Shown: positions 24,118 through 34,849, numbered from the stretch's first letter. The stretch is DNA of 45,736 nucleotides from Lactobacillus johnsonii ATCC 33200 (GCF_000159355.1 NZ_GG670120.1:769147-814882), one strand, 5' to 3'. A program made the numbers and translations. Notes: generated from the letters alone by a model not told the origin.

Positions 24118-25011
24118 CTATTCATTTTTTAAAAGCATCATTTCAGGACGATAAATTTTACCTTGTCGTTGATAAATAGCTTTTATATGTCCATTATAAA
24201 CCAAAGCTACCTTAGCATAAGTGGTATTCAATTTAATGCTTGCTCCATTTGAAACTCTTTTAAACTGATCTGGTGATATTTGAAGTTGGGGTAAATCTAC
24301 GAAAAAGCTATCAATTGGTTGAAGCCATTTTTCAGGATAATCTATTTCTTTTTCAATAGTTTCTAGATCCACCGCTTGACTTAAATCAAAACCTGAACTG
24401 CTAGTTCTAGTAAGACTGGTCATTACAGCTGGCGCTCCCAATTCCTCTCCCAAATCATTTACTAGGGATCGTACATAGGTTCCTTTAGAACAGCGAATAG
24501 CAAAATTAAAACTTTCAGTTTTTTCTAGTGGATCATATTCTGGATCTTGAGTTAATTCATAACTATAAATGTTTACTTTTCTTTTCGGACGTTCTACTGG
24601 GATATTTTCTCGAGCATATTCATAAAGTCTTTTACCATTAACACGGACCGCAGAATATATTGGAGGAACTTGATCAATCTTTCCAGTAAGTTTCTTCATT
24701 CCACTAATAATTTCATCACTTGTAAATGGAGTAACTATCTTTTCTTCTGCAGTGGTTGTTCCATCTAAATCATAGCTATCAGTTGCTTTACCAAACATTC
24801 CACTTCCAATATATGACTTTGGTTTTTCATGCATCAATTCAATTAGCTTTGTGGCTTGGCCAATTGCAATCGGTAATACCCCATTTACTTCTGGATCCAG
24901 CGTACCTGCATGTCCAATTTTTCTAATTTGTAAAATTTTTCGTAATTTATAAACACAGTCACTACTGGTTACTCCGCGTGGCTTATTTACTACTACAATT
25001 CCATTTAGCAT
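24118..25011 (-). CDS. truB: tRNA pseudouridine(55) synthase TruB
   Basis: 297 residues. It converts U55 of tRNA T-loops to pseudouridine. The catalytic Asp39 is in GHAGTLDPEVNGVLPIAIG, and later motifs YSAVRVNGKRLYEYAR and RCSKGTYVRSL are typical. The C-terminal PUA-like region is short. ATG at 25011 has GGAG 8 bases upstream. It is separated from rbfA by a strong hairpin, so transcription comes from read-through or an unseen promoter. Confidence 0.96.
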   Translation of the reverse strand: MLNGIVVVNKPRGVTSSDCVYKLRKILQIRKIGHAGTLDPEVNGVLPIAIGQATKLIELMHEKPKSYIGSGMFGKATDSYDLDGTTTAEEKIVTPFTSDEIISGMKKLTGKIDQVPPIYSAVRVNGKRLYEYARENIPVERPKRKVNIYSYELTQDPEYDPLEKTESFNFAIRCSKGTYVRSLVNDLGEELGAPAVMTSLTRTSSSGFDLSQAVDLETIEKEIDYPEKWLQPIDSFFVDLPQLQISPDQFKRVSNGASIKLNTTYAKVALVYNGHIKAIYQRQGKIYRPEMMLLKNE

Positions 25012-25023
25012 TATTTAATCTCC

Positions 25024-25051
25024 AAAATAAAAGACGCCTTTCGGCGTCTTT
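25024..25051. terminator. Terminator hairpin between rbfA and truB
   Basis: Perfect 9-bp stem AAAGACGCC (25030-25038)/GGCGTCTTT (25043-25051); on the minus strand the loop is the stable tetraloop GAAA, followed by TTTATTTT. It would cut read-through from infB-rbfA into truB-ribF. Confidence 0.85.
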
Positions 25052-25056
25052 TTCAT

Positions 25057-25428
25057 TTATTTATTTTTATTCTCGCGTTCTTGATCTTGCTTCTTGACTT
25101 GATTAATTAACTTATCAATCTTAGAACCATAAGCAACAGAAGTATCACGCTTAAAAATCAACTCAGGAACCTTGTAAACAGTTAAAGTTTGACCAAGCAA
25201 GTGACGCATCATACCTTTTGCTTTATCAAGTCCTTCAGCTACTTCTTTTTCCTTTGCTGGATCATCTGTCAACATACTGTAGTAAACAGTCGCATATGAT
25301 AAATCATTTGTACATTCTACAGCTGTGATAGTGACATCATTTAAACGTGGATCACGAATATCTTTACGTAATATCTTTGTCAATTCACGTAAAATTTCGC
25401 CTTCTACACGACCAATTCTATGTTTCAT
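25057..25428 (-). CDS. rbfA: Ribosome-binding factor A
   Basis: 123 residues. It is a small KH-fold protein that helps 16S 5'-end maturation and 30S assembly at low temperature. It starts MKHRIGRVEGEILRELTKIL and has DPRLNDVTITAVECTNDLSYATVYYS and the late PELIFKRDTS, all typical. It follows infB by 30 bases with RBS GGAG. Confidence 0.96.
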   Translation of the reverse strand: MKHRIGRVEGEILRELTKILRKDIRDPRLNDVTITAVECTNDLSYATVYYSMLTDDPAKEKEVAEGLDKAKGMMRHLLGQTLTVYKVPELIFKRDTSVAYGSKIDKLINQVKKQDQERENKNK

Positions 25429-25458
25429 AATTAAGCTCCTTTTTGTGAAAAAAGATGC

Positions 25459-28101
25459 CTATTTAACAGGTACCTCTTGCATCTCGTAGGCTTCAAGTTG
25501 ATCGTCAACTTTAATGTCATTAAAGTTTTCAATTGTGATACCACAATCAAATCCTTGCTTAACTTCCTTAACGTCATCCTTGAAACGCTTTAGAGATGCA
25601 ACTTTTCCATCATATTTAACAATACCATCACGAATTACACGAATACCTGAATCTCTAGTAACATATCCGTTATCAACAAAGGCACCAGCAATCGTACCAA
25701 TCTTAGATACCTTCCAAGTTTCACGAACAGTTAAGTTACCAGTAACTTTTTCTTCGTATGTAGGTTCAAGCATACCCTTCATTGCAGCTTCTACATCATC
25801 CATAACCTTGTAAATAATGTTATATAGACGAATATCTACACCTTCAGAATCTGCTTGACTCTTAGCAGTATTAGTTGGTCGAACATTGAAACCAACAATA
25901 AATGCATTTGAAGCACCAGCTAAAGTAACATCAGATTCATTAATGGCACCAACACCAGAGTGAATAATGTTAACTCTTACACCTTCAACTTCGATCTTTT
26001 CAAGAGATTGTTGCAATGCTTCTGCTGAACCTTGAACGTCAGCCTTAAGAACAATGTCAACTTCCTTCATGTTCTCTTTCTTCATTGTATCAAACAAGTT
26101 GTCTAAAGTAACATGTTGGACATTTTCACGTTGTTTTTCTAAGGCATTCTTAGCACGTTGTTCACCAACGCTTCTAGCAGTCTTTTCATCATCAAAGACA
26201 ACCAATTTATCAGCTGCTTCTGGAACATCATTTAAACCGGTAATTTCTACAGGAGTAGATGGGGTAGCCTTCTTCACTCTACGTCCCTTATCATTAGTCA
26301 TAACACGAACACGGCCAAATGTATCACCAACAACAATTGGATCTCCAACCTTTAATGTACCTTGTTGAACTAAAATATCTGCTACTGAACCACGGCCCTT
26401 ATCAAGACGAGCTTCAATTACAGTACCAATTGCCTTTTGATTTGGATCAGCCTTAAGTTCCATGACATCAGCTTGAAGTAAAATCATTTGCAAGAGCTCT
26501 TCAACATTTTTCCCAGTCTTAGCAGAGATCTTAACAAAGATTGTATCGCCACCCCAATCTTCAGGAACTAAACCATATTTCATCAGTTGTTCCATAACAT
26601 GATCAGGATTTGCGCCTGGCTTATCAATCTTGTTTACAGCAACAATAATCGGAACACCGGCACTCTTAGCATGGTCAATAGCTTCAATTGTTTGTGGCAT
26701 TACACCATCATCAGCTGCCACTACTAAAATAACGATGTCAGTAATTTCAGCACCACGTGCACGCATATTTGAGAAAGCGGCATGTCCTGGAGTATCTAAG
26801 AAAGTAATTAAACGATCATCGATTCTTACTTGATAAGCACCGATTCTCTGAGTAATACCACCGGCTTCGTGTTCAGACACGTTAGTGTGACGTAATCTAT
26901 CAAGTAAAGTAGTCTTACCGTGGTCAACGTGACCCATAATTGTTACAACTGGTGGACGTTTTTCTTGATGCTTAGAAGCTTTAGATTCTTCCATTTCCTT
27001 AGTGTATAAAGTATCAATATCAGAGATATCTTCATGCACTTTTTCTTCAGCTTCAATACCATATTCAGCTGCTAAAAGCTCAATAGTATCCTTATCTAAA
27101 GATTGGTTTTGGTTAGTCATAACGCCTAACATAAATAGCTTCTTAACAATTTCTGCAGGCTCTCTATGAAGAAGTTTTCCTAAATCTTGAGCATTCATGC
27201 CTTCTTCATAAACTAATGTTTCTGGCAATGGACGTTCCTTTCTTTGAGTTGGTTGCTTCTTGACCTCTTTACTCTGGTTGATACGCTTGTTCTTTTTATT
27301 TCTACGACGACGTGCTTTATCTGAATGTTCGCTTCTTTCATGTTCATAATCTAGCACTTCACGTTTCTTACGAGTAAAGTCTTTCTTACGAGTTGGCTTT
27401 GTTTCTTCTTTTTGAGGAGCAGGTACAACTGGAGCGATAGGTTCTACCTTTTTTACAGTAGGTCTCTTAGCCTTATTTCTAGCCGGCGATGGTTTAATAA
27501 TCTTTGGACCAACTGGTTTTTGTGAAGCTTGAACACGAGCTTTTACAGCTGCAGCTCCTTCGAGTTTTTCTTCTTTTGGCTTACGAGTATTTTCCACTTT
27601 TTTAACCTTTGATCTTTGAGGATTTTGTTCTTGATGCCATTTACGGCGGGAAGCCTCAGTCTGAGCGTTTAATTCACTAGCTTCGGCTCTTTGTTTTTTC
27701 TTAAATTTATTTAATAAATCACGTGCTGCTGGTTTAGCAGAAGTTGTCTTTTTATCTTCATTTTCACGTCGATTATTTTGTTGTTTTTTAAAGTTATTAT
27801 TTCTGTGCTTATTATTTCCGTGACGATTATCATGTTCATTTTTATTATCACGACGACGAATTGCATCTACAGAAACTTTTATTTTAGCTTTTTCTTTACG
27901 ACTTGAATTTTTAGAATCCTTTTCAGTAGATGGCGTAGTATTAGTAGACTTCAAACTATCTACTAACTTAGAAACTTGCTTATCATCTAGGGAGGACATG
28001 TGGCTCTTTACATCAAAACCCAAATCTTGTGCCTTTTTTACAACAATTTTGTTTTCAATGTCTAATTCTTTCGCTACTTCATAAATACGTTTTTTAGCCA
28101 T
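25459..28101 (-). CDS. infB: Translation initiation factor IF-2
   Basis: 880 residues from ATG 28101, with GGAG about 10 bases upstream. It brings fMet-tRNA to the 30S subunit. IF2_N domain (4-50), then a long basic, low-complexity linker (about 60-290) rich in Lys/Arg/Gln/Asn, a second IF2_N repeat (about 295-345), then the GTPase domain with [14 protein letters not shown] (about 389-402), DTPGH and NKIDKP. Domains II to IV end in [13 protein letters not shown]. The linker length varies widely between species, so 880 is unremarkable. It lies 4 bases after ylxQ. Confidence 0.97.
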   Translation of the reverse strand: MAKKRIYEVAKELDIENKIVVKKAQDLGFDVKSHMSSLDDKQVSKLVDSLKSTNTTPSTEKDSKNSSRKEKAKIKVSVDAIRRRDNKNEHDNRHGNNKHRNNNFKKQQNNRRENEDKKTTSAKPAARDLLNKFKKKQRAEASELNAQTEASRRKWHQEQNPQRSKVKKVENTRKPKEEKLEGAAAVKARVQASQKPVGPKIIKPSPARNKAKRPTVKKVEPIAPVVPAPQKEETKPTRKKDFTRKKREVLDYEHERSEHSDKARRRRNKKNKRINQSKEVKKQPTQRKERPLPETLVYEEGMNAQDLGKLLHREPAEIVKKLFMLGVMTNQNQSLDKDTIELLAAEYGIEAEEKVHEDISDIDTLYTKEMEESKASKHQEKRPPVVTIMGHVDHGKTTLLDRLRHTNVSEHEAGGITQRIGAYQVRIDDRLITFLDTPGHAAFSNMRARGAEITDIVILVVAADDGVMPQTIEAIDHAKSAGVPIIVAVNKIDKPGANPDHVMEQLMKYGLVPEDWGGDTIFVKISAKTGKNVEELLQMILLQADVMELKADPNQKAIGTVIEARLDKGRGSVADILVQQGTLKVGDPIVVGDTFGRVRVMTNDKGRRVKKATPSTPVEITGLNDVPEAADKLVVFDDEKTARSVGEQRAKNALEKQRENVQHVTLDNLFDTMKKENMKEVDIVLKADVQGSAEALQQSLEKIEVEGVRVNIIHSGVGAINESDVTLAGASNAFIVGFNVRPTNTAKSQADSEGVDIRLYNIIYKVMDDVEAAMKGMLEPTYEEKVTGNLTVRETWKVSKIGTIAGAFVDNGYVTRDSGIRVIRDGIVKYDGKVASLKRFKDDVKEVKQGFDCGITIENFNDIKVDDQLEAYEMQEVPVK

Positions 28102-28105
28102 CAAA

Positions 28106-28417
28106 TCACACTCCTTCGTTTAAATTCTTTATCATTGCTTTACTGAAACCGGAATCCGTAACAGAAACTAATTTTCTTTCTTTTCCAAGGGCCTGTGTTA
28201 TCTCAGCACTAGAAAAAGTGTCTACTAGCTTGACATCTTTTTTTCTTATAAAGAAATTCAGTTTATCTTTAGTATTTTGACTTACATCATTTCCAATAAA
28301 AATTAATTTTGCTTGATTTTTGCTTAAAGATATTTTTACTGCATCAAATCCCGTTGCTAACTTTCCAGCTTTTTGCGCTAATCCAAGTAAATTTAAAGTT
28401 TTTTGTTTATTTTGCAA
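28106..28417 (-). CDS. ylxQ: L7Ae-family RNA-binding protein YlxQ
   Basis: 103 residues of the L7Ae/L30e fold: [20 protein letters not shown], then [17 protein letters not shown]. Members bind RNA kink-turns; the exact role of YlxQ is not established. It sits in the standard nusA-rnpM-ylxQ-infB order, only 2 bases after the rnpM stop, with start ATG 28417, so translational coupling is likely. Confidence 0.92.
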   Translation of the reverse strand: MQNKQKTLNLLGLAQKAGKLATGFDAVKISLSKNQAKLIFIGNDVSQNTKDKLNFFIRKKDVKLVDTFSSAEITQALGKERKLVSVTDSGFSKAMIKNLNEGV

Positions 28418-28419
28418 AA

Positions 28420-28716
28420 TTACTTATCACCAAACAATTCTTTTCTTGCTTTTTGATGATCAACATATGCATAAAGATCATCATAAAAATCAGCTGAAAC
28501 TTTAACACCTAAGCTTTTTTCTAAAACTTGATTTTTTTGTGCTTCAGCAATTTTATCAGGTTCTAAGGATACATATGCACCTCTACCTGATTTCTTTCCA
28601 GTCGGATCAACCGAAATATTTTTATCCTTATCAACAACTACTCGCACCAATTTCTTTTTTGGTTGCATAGTATTTGTTAACAAGTCTTTACGCATTGGAA
28701 TTTTTCTTTTCTTCAA
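28420..28716 (-). CDS. rnpM: YlxR/RnpM family RNA-binding protein
   Basis: 98 residues, DUF448/YlxR family, a small basic RNA-binding protein. In B. subtilis this family has been linked to RNase P RNA. Visible: the basic start MKKRKIPMRKD, MQPKKKLVRVVVDKDK and the signature SGRGAYVS. The usual cysteine near the N-terminus (RKCV) is replaced here by MRKDL. It lies 10 bases after nusA. Confidence 0.93.
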   Translation of the reverse strand: MKKRKIPMRKDLLTNTMQPKKKLVRVVVDKDKNISVDPTGKKSGRGAYVSLEPDKIAEAQKNQVLEKSLGVKVSADFYDDLYAYVDHQKARKELFGDK

Positions 28717-28726
28717 AGAAAGTCAC

Positions 28727-29947
28727 CTATTCCTCATCTTTATCTGCATCATCATTTAATGCTGAATTAACGTCTTCTCCATTTGGAAACGTATCGCTTG
28801 GATCGTCTTCAATTTGTTCAGCAATAGATTCTGGTGTTTCTTCATTTGAGACATTATCATTTGTAGTCTCTTGATCTGCTTCAACATCATCACCTTCAGA
28901 ATCAACAAATTCAACTTGTGATTCAGGTTTAATGTCAATCTTATAGCCAGTTAAGCGAGCAGCAAGGCGTACATTTTGACCACGTTTACCAATGGCCAGT
29001 GACAATTGGTAATCAGGTACAATTACCAATGCATTCTTATCATCTTCATCCCCGCTAAATTGAACTGCAATTACTTCTGCTGGATTCAAAGCATTGGCAA
29101 TAAAATCAGATGGATTATCTTCATATTTTACAACATCAATATTTTCTCCACCCAATTCATTAACGATGTTTTGAACACGAGCTCCCTTTGGTCCTACTAA
29201 GGTACCGACTGGATCAATATCAGAATCATTACTCTTAACTGCAATCTTGGTTCTATCGCCTGCTTCACGAGCAATGGATACAATCTCAACAGTTCCATCG
29301 TAAACTTCTGGTACTTCTTGTTCAAAAAGACGTTTTACTAAAGCAGGTGCTGTTCTAGAAACTGTAATTTGTGCTCCCTTTGAATCAGACCCTACTCTAG
29401 TCACCAAGACACGAACTTTATCTTGAGGATTGTAAGTTTCGCCCGGTAGTTGATCATTATGCGGCATTACAGCCTCTACATTTCCAATCTTCACATAAAC
29501 GAAGCGATTGTCACGTCTTTCAACTGTACCAGTAACAATTTCATCTTTATATTGAGAGTACTCACTAATAATATGTTCTCTTTCAGCTTCGCGTAAACGT
29601 TGCATAATAACTTGCTTAGCAGTTTGAGCAGCTAAACGTCCGAAGTCTTTAGGAGTTACTTCAAAACGAATTTCGTCACCAACTTCGTAAGCACGGTTAA
29701 TTTCAAGAGCATCTTTCAAACTTACTTCGAGACGACTATCTTGAACTTCATCAACTACAGTCTTAATTGCATTAACTTTGAAGTTGCCTTTCTTTTCATC
29801 AAAAACAACTTCTACATTTTGAGCTTGGTTATAATTTTTCTTATATGCAGCTACTAAAGCAGCCTTAATTGCGTCAACAATAACTTCTTGTTTAATGCCT
29901 TTTTCTTTTTCTAAGGTTGCAAAGGCTTCCACCATTTCTTTAGACAT
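28727..29947 (-). CDS. nusA: Transcription elongation/termination factor NusA
   Basis: 406 residues from ATG 29947 (MSKEMVEAFATLEKEKG), the start that matches the family; a longer frame upstream overlaps the end of rimP. NusA binds RNA polymerase and RNA and acts in pausing, termination and antitermination. N-terminal polymerase-binding domain (1-125), S1 domain (about 130-200, EIVTGTVERRDNRFVYV), KH1 and KH2 (about 200-345, including GPKGARVQNIV and IGKRGQNVRLAARLTGY), then an acidic, Asp/Glu-rich tail of about 55 residues. It follows rimP by 19 bases. Confidence 0.95.
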   Translation of the reverse strand: MSKEMVEAFATLEKEKGIKQEVIVDAIKAALVAAYKKNYNQAQNVEVVFDEKKGNFKVNAIKTVVDEVQDSRLEVSLKDALEINRAYEVGDEIRFEVTPKDFGRLAAQTAKQVIMQRLREAEREHIISEYSQYKDEIVTGTVERRDNRFVYVKIGNVEAVMPHNDQLPGETYNPQDKVRVLVTRVGSDSKGAQITVSRTAPALVKRLFEQEVPEVYDGTVEIVSIAREAGDRTKIAVKSNDSDIDPVGTLVGPKGARVQNIVNELGGENIDVVKYEDNPSDFIANALNPAEVIAVQFSGDEDDKNALVIVPDYQLSLAIGKRGQNVRLAARLTGYKIDIKPESQVEFVDSEGDDVEADQETTNDNVSNEETPESIAEQIEDDPSDTFPNGEDVNSALNDDADKDEE

Positions 29948-29966
29948 AAGTTTTTGATCATCCTTT

Positions 29967-30443
29967 CTAAAATTCAACTGCAAAGCGACTAGAAGCAATC
30001 ACCTTTCTAGGGATTGTGATGTATTTGCGTCGTGTTTTGATCTTTACTTCTAAGACGATCTGATCTTGATTGAGATCTTTTAAAGTACCTTCAAAAGCCT
30101 TTTCACCATCAATTTTTTGATAAAGACTAACATGAATGTAGGATCCCTTGGCACGTTCCCAATCTTTTTCATTCTTGATTGGACGCTCTAAACCAGGAGA
30201 TGAAAGCTCTAAAATATACGGTTCAGGAAAAGGATCAGGATCTAATTCATCTAGTTTTTCTGATACCAATTCACTTAAATTTGCGATCTCTTCAATATCA
30301 ATTCCGCCTGGGCGACGATCAACATAAATGCGAAGATAATATTGCTTCTTTTCCTTTACATATTCAACATCGACCAGTTCATCGCCTCTTGCTTCGGCTA
30401 AAGGCGTAACTACGTCTGCCACCAATTCGGTAACTTTTGTCAA
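29967..30443 (-). CDS. rimP: Ribosome maturation factor RimP
   Basis: 158 residues from TTG at 30443, chosen because GGAGG lies 7 bases upstream and the length matches the family (about 150-160). The longer in-frame GTG at 30485 would start inside the leader terminator. RimP helps 30S assembly. Visible: [42 protein letters not shown] and SSPGLERPI. It is the first gene of rimP-nusA-rnpM-ylxQ-infB-rbfA, and the rare TTG start may lower its yield. Confidence 0.93.
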   Translation of the reverse strand: MTKVTELVADVVTPLAEARGDELVDVEYVKEKKQYYLRIYVDRRPGGIDIEEIANLSELVSEKLDELDPDPFPEPYILELSSPGLERPIKNEKDWERAKGSYIHVSLYQKIDGEKAFEGTLKDLNQDQIVLEVKIKTRRKYITIPRKVIASSRFAVEF

Positions 30444-30460
30444 ATCTCTTCCTCCGTAAT

Positions 30461-30487
30461 AAAAAGAGTGAGCATTACTGCTCACTC
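30461..30487 (-). terminator. Leader terminator directly upstream of rimP
   Basis: Minus-strand perfect 9-bp stem GAGTGAGCA (30487-30479)/TGCTCACTC (30474-30466), 4-base loop, followed by TTTTT. It lies between the rimP promoter and the rimP RBS, so besides ending polC transcripts it can attenuate the rimP-nusA operon itself. A second weaker hairpin, TCGAAT/ATTCGA, lies just upstream. Confidence 0.82.
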
Positions 30488-30513
30488 GAATTTGCTATTC
30501 GAACTTCGTTTTT

Positions 30514-30542
30514 AGGATAGCATATTTACTGCAATTTGTAAA
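30514..30542 (-). promoter_or_regulatory. Promoter of the rimP-nusA-infB operon
   Basis: Minus-strand -35 TTTACA (30542-30537) and -10 TATCCT (30519-30514) with a 17-base spacer, starting right after the polC stop. Confidence 0.6.
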
Positions 30543-30550
30543 TTATCCCA

Positions 30551-33500
30551 CTAAAATAGTGACAATTGATTCTGATCAGGCATTCCCTCAAGAACACCAT
30601 TATTTTCAAAATACTCCATAATTGTTTGTGATACTTTGCCGCGAGTGGCAAGATCTTCTTTTGAAAGAAATTTCTGTTCCGCACGTGCAGTTACAATTTG
30701 CTTTGCAGCATTGTCACCTAACCCAGGAACAGCATTAAATGGTGCTAAGATTGTATGGTCATCAATAATCTTAAAGTCTGTGGCTTCAGATTCGTTTACA
30801 TCTACCATCTTAATCTTTATTCCACGCTCTAAACATTCATTTGCAATTTCAAGTACAGTAAGTAATGACTTATCTTTTGCAGAAACATCCATTCCCTTAT
30901 CCTGAATTTCTTTCATTGCAGCTTTAACTGTATTCTTGCCGTGACTCATTGCTACCAAATCAAACAAATCAGCACGAACAGAGAAGTAAGAAGCATAATA
31001 AATTACTGGATAATATACTTTAAACCAAGCAATTCTAAGTGCCATCAGGATATAGGCTGTAGCATGGGCTTTAGGGAACATATACTTAATCTTAAGACAT
31101 GAAGGAATGTACCAATCAGGGATCTTATCGTTCTTTTTCAAGATTTCCATATTTTCATCGCTAATTCCTCTACCATGTCGTACAGATTCCATTGTAAAGA
31201 AAGCAACTTCTGGTTTTACACCCCAGTGAATCAAGTCCATCATGATATTGTCACGACAACCAATTACATTCTTCAACTTACAAGTCCCATTATTAATTAA
31301 GTCTTCTGCATTTCCTAACCATACATCAGTACCGTGAGATAAACCTGAAATTTGCAATAATTCTGAGAAAGTAGTTGGTTTTGTTTCTTCAAGCATCCCT
31401 CTAACAAACTTTGTACCGAATTCTGGTACACCAAGTGTTCCCGTTTTTGATTGGATTTGTTCAGGGGTAACACCTAAAATTTCAGGACTTGAGAAGAGAG
31501 ACATTACTCCCGGATCATCAGGAGGAATAGTTAACGGATCAACTCCGGATAGATCCTGTAGCATTCTGATCATGGTAGGATCATCGTGACCCAGAATATC
31601 AAATTTCAAAATATTATCATGGATAGAATGGAAATCAAAGTGAGTTGTAAGCCAAGCTGCACTTAAATCATCTGCTGGATATTGGACTGGAGTAAAGTCA
31701 TAAATATCCATGTCATCGGGTACTACAACAATACCTGCTGGGTGTTGTCCAGTTGTTCTTTTTACTCCAGAAGCACCGACTGCTAGACGATCAAGCTCGG
31801 CATTTCTTAAATGTAGTTCATTTTCATCTTCATAATGCTTAACATACCCATAAGCAGTCTTATCAGCAACGGTCGCAATCGTCCCCGCTCTAAATGAATT
31901 GTCTGGACCAAACATAACTCGAATGTAGTTATGAGCTACTGGTTGATAGTCTCCAGAGAAGTTTAAATCGATATCCGGCACCTTGTCTCCATGGAATCCT
32001 AAGAAAGTAGCAAACGGAATATCTTGCCCATCTTTAACTAATGGAGTTCCACATTTTGGACACTCTTTGTCAGGTAAATCATAGCCTGACCCATATTCTC
32101 CATTCTCAAAGAATTTAGAATACTTACAATTCGGACAACGATAGTGAGGAGCCAAAGGATTTACTTCAGTAATTCCAGACATCGTCGCTACTAAACTAGA
32201 ACCAACTGATCCACGTGATCCTACTAAATATCCGTCTTTATTTGATTTGGCAACAAGCCTTTGAGAAATTAAGTAAATAACTGCATATCCGTTTGAAATA
32301 ATAGAATTCAATTCAAGCTCAATTCTATCTTCTACAATCTTTGGTAAAGGTTTTCCGTATAATTCGTAAGCTTTATTATAGGTTAAATCCTTCATTTCTT
32401 GATCCGCATTTTCAATATGCGGTGGATATAGTCCACTTTTAATCGGAGCAATTTCCTCAATTTGATCGGCTAATTTATTGGTATTATCAATTACAATTTC
32501 TTTAGCTACATCTTCACCCAAAAAGCTAAATGCATCAAGCATTTCCTGCGTTGAATAAAAATGTAAATCCGGTAAATTCTTATTGCGATTAGGATTTCCC
32601 TTTTGAGCCGCTAATAAAATTTTACGATAAATTGCTTCATGTGGTTCAACATAGTGCGAGTCACTAGTAGCTACGACTGGTTTATTTAGCTCTTTACCTA
32701 ATTTATAAATATTTTGAATAATTTCATGCAGCTCGTCTTCATCTTTAATTAGATCATCTTCAATTAAGGTTTGATAAGCTGCTGGCGGTTGGACTTCAAG
32801 ATAATCATAAAAACGTGCTTTTTCACGAGCTTCATCATATCCTTTTTGCATCATTGAAATGAATACATCGCCTTGCCAGCACCCACTACCAAATAATAAA
32901 CCTTTATGATATTTTCTTAATTCCGACTTTGGGGTACGTGGAATACGATAGAAATATTTAGTACTTGCAAGCGATACAAGCTTGTACATATTTTTTAGCC
33001 CTTCTTGATTTAGAGCAAGAACACTCATATGACTTGGCTTAGCTCGCTTATAAACTTGCCCATATTTAGCATAGTCATTCATTTTGCCTAAATCTGCTTC
33101 ATGAAAACGTTCATTAAAAGCATCTAGCAATTTAAACATTAAATATCCTGTAGCTTCGGCATCTTGATTAGCGCGGTGGTGATGTTCAAGAACAACATTG
33201 TATTTCTTAGCTAAAGAATCAAGAGTGTGGCGAGTTTGTTCAGGATGCAAAAGTCTTGAAACTTCAAGCGTGTCAACAACAGGTTGCGTAATTTCTTCTA
33301 GACCTGCACGGCGTAAAGCCGCATTTACAAACCCAACATCAAATTGAACATTATGTCCACAGAGAGGACGATCACCATAAAATTCTTTAAATTTCTTAAT
33401 TACATCTTTTTCATCATCAGCTGCACCAACCATTTCATCAGTAATTGATGTTAAGTTAATCGTTGTATCACTTAAGGGATGGTGGGGATTGATAAACTCA

Positions 33501-34849
33501 TCGAATCTTTCCAGTACTTCTCCATTTTTCATTTTTACCGCACCGATTTCAATAATGGTGTCGTAAACAGAAGATAGTCCTGTTGTTTCAACGTCGAAAA
33601 TTACATATTCACGATCTCGATAATCCATTTCAGTAGGATTAAGTACAAGCAAAGCATGATCATCAATCATATTGGCCTCATAGCCATATAAAATTTTCAT
33701 TTTTTCGCTTGCACCAGTATGATAAGCTTCTGGGAAAGATTGCACATCTGCATGATCCGTAATTGCAATTGCCTTTTGACCAAATTTTTTGGCAGTTTTG
33801 ATAAAGTCACTAGCCGTACTAGTTGCATCCAATTGACTCATATTTGTATGAAGATGCAATTCTACACGCTTTTTCTCTCCTTCATACTTTTCTTCTCGAC
33901 CCTTATGTTCAATTAATTCTAGGTTTCGAATATTAAAAACAACGTCATGTTGATATTGATCATCAGCTGCATAACCTTGCATTCTAGCCCAAACGCCAGG
34001 TTTAATTCCCTTTAGATAATCAATTTGATCTTTGTCAGAAACAAATTTTTTAAAGCTAATTGAATCTGTATAGTCAGTAATCTCACCAGTAAAAATTATA
34101 CTTCCAGATTTTAATTCATGAATATCAGTATTAAAAATATGGCCTTCAATAGCTACGTTTCCACTGCCATCTTCCAAGTCTTTAATTTGAATAAATTTAG
34201 CTTTTTTATCGACCTTTTTGTTGCCCATTCTTGTGCTCTTAACAGGCATTTTTTTCTTAGGTTCTGCCGGTTGTTTTTCATAGAATTCTTGCATAGCAGA
34301 CTCATGTTGAGCCTGCTCTTGTTCTAGACTTCTTAAATTTTCATCAATATTAGTTTCATCAACTTTCGTTGTAAACTTAATATTGAAGAAACCATAACGT
34401 CTGAATTCTTTATTTAGTTCTGCTAAAACTTGTTCTGAAAGCAAGCCATTTACTACTTGGTTTTGAGTTGGAATTAGCCATTTTTCTTTTTCTAAATGAG
34501 GAGCTTGTCCTTGTAAAAATTCCCGAACAGCTGGTTTTAGGTTAGTTGAATTCTGAACGGCATAAGTCCAGTAGGCCGGTAGTTTTTTACTACTTCCATC
34601 GCGTGTTTGAACTAATAATTCAACATTCACAAATGGTTCAAAAGTCTCATGAATAAGTTCATTAAGAGAGCGATAAGTTTCAAAATCTAATGGTGTATCA
34701 AAAAAAACGTGGATTTTCCACTTTCTTTCATTAGCGTATACATCCACGTTTTCAATTTCACCATTTTGGACAATATCGTTATCTTCAAACTTATCAGGAA
34801 ACTTGATTTGATCTAATAGTTTTTTGAAAAGTTCGTTCTTTTTTGTCAC
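30551..34849 (-). CDS. polC: DNA polymerase III alpha subunit, Gram-positive type PolC
   Basis: 1432 residues, normal for PolC. It is the main replicative polymerase with built-in 3'-5' proofreading. N-terminal and OB domains (1-320), PHP domain beginning VELHLHTNMSQLD (about 328), the exonuclease inserted in it (VIFDVETTGL, about 415-580), a four-cysteine zinc motif CPNC/CPKC (about 903-940), the catalytic PDIDLNFSGD (about 956-965), and helix-hairpin-helix and C-terminal regions ending in QNQLSLF, a beta-clamp-binding peptide. It lies 5 bases after proS. Confidence 0.97.
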   Translation of the reverse strand: MTKKNELFKKLLDQIKFPDKFEDNDIVQNGEIENVDVYANERKWKIHVFFDTPLDFETYRSLNELIHETFEPFVNVELLVQTRDGSSKKLPAYWTYAVQNSTNLKPAVREFLQGQAPHLEKEKWLIPTQNQVVNGLLSEQVLAELNKEFRRYGFFNIKFTTKVDETNIDENLRSLEQEQAQHESAMQEFYEKQPAEPKKKMPVKSTRMGNKKVDKKAKFIQIKDLEDGSGNVAIEGHIFNTDIHELKSGSIIFTGEITDYTDSISFKKFVSDKDQIDYLKGIKPGVWARMQGYAADDQYQHDVVFNIRNLELIEHKGREEKYEGEKKRVELHLHTNMSQLDATSTASDFIKTAKKFGQKAIAITDHADVQSFPEAYHTGASEKMKILYGYEANMIDDHALLVLNPTEMDYRDREYVIFDVETTGLSSVYDTIIEIGAVKMKNGEVLERFDEFINPHHPLSDTTINLTSITDEMVGAADDEKDVIKKFKEFYGDRPLCGHNVQFDVGFVNAALRRAGLEEITQPVVDTLEVSRLLHPEQTRHTLDSLAKKYNVVLEHHHRANQDAEATGYLMFKLLDAFNERFHEADLGKMNDYAKYGQVYKRAKPSHMSVLALNQEGLKNMYKLVSLASTKYFYRIPRTPKSELRKYHKGLLFGSGCWQGDVFISMMQKGYDEAREKARFYDYLEVQPPAAYQTLIEDDLIKDEDELHEIIQNIYKLGKELNKPVVATSDSHYVEPHEAIYRKILLAAQKGNPNRNKNLPDLHFYSTQEMLDAFSFLGEDVAKEIVIDNTNKLADQIEEIAPIKSGLYPPHIENADQEMKDLTYNKAYELYGKPLPKIVEDRIELELNSIISNGYAVIYLISQRLVAKSNKDGYLVGSRGSVGSSLVATMSGITEVNPLAPHYRCPNCKYSKFFENGEYGSGYDLPDKECPKCGTPLVKDGQDIPFATFLGFHGDKVPDIDLNFSGDYQPVAHNYIRVMFGPDNSFRAGTIATVADKTAYGYVKHYEDENELHLRNAELDRLAVGASGVKRTTGQHPAGIVVVPDDMDIYDFTPVQYPADDLSAAWLTTHFDFHSIHDNILKFDILGHDDPTMIRMLQDLSGVDPLTIPPDDPGVMSLFSSPEILGVTPEQIQSKTGTLGVPEFGTKFVRGMLEETKPTTFSELLQISGLSHGTDVWLGNAEDLINNGTCKLKNVIGCRDNIMMDLIHWGVKPEVAFFTMESVRHGRGISDENMEILKKNDKIPDWYIPSCLKIKYMFPKAHATAYILMALRIAWFKVYYPVIYYASYFSVRADLFDLVAMSHGKNTVKAAMKEIQDKGMDVSAKDKSLLTVLEIANECLERGIKIKMVDVNESEATDFKIIDDHTILAPFNAVPGLGDNAAKQIVTARAEQKFLSKEDLATRGKVSQTIMEYFENNGVLEGMPDQNQLSLF

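Noticed and set aside
30444-30485. GTG start at 30485 for rimP
   Set aside because: It lies inside the leader terminator hairpin; the TTG at 30443 has GGAGG in place and gives the usual 158 residues.
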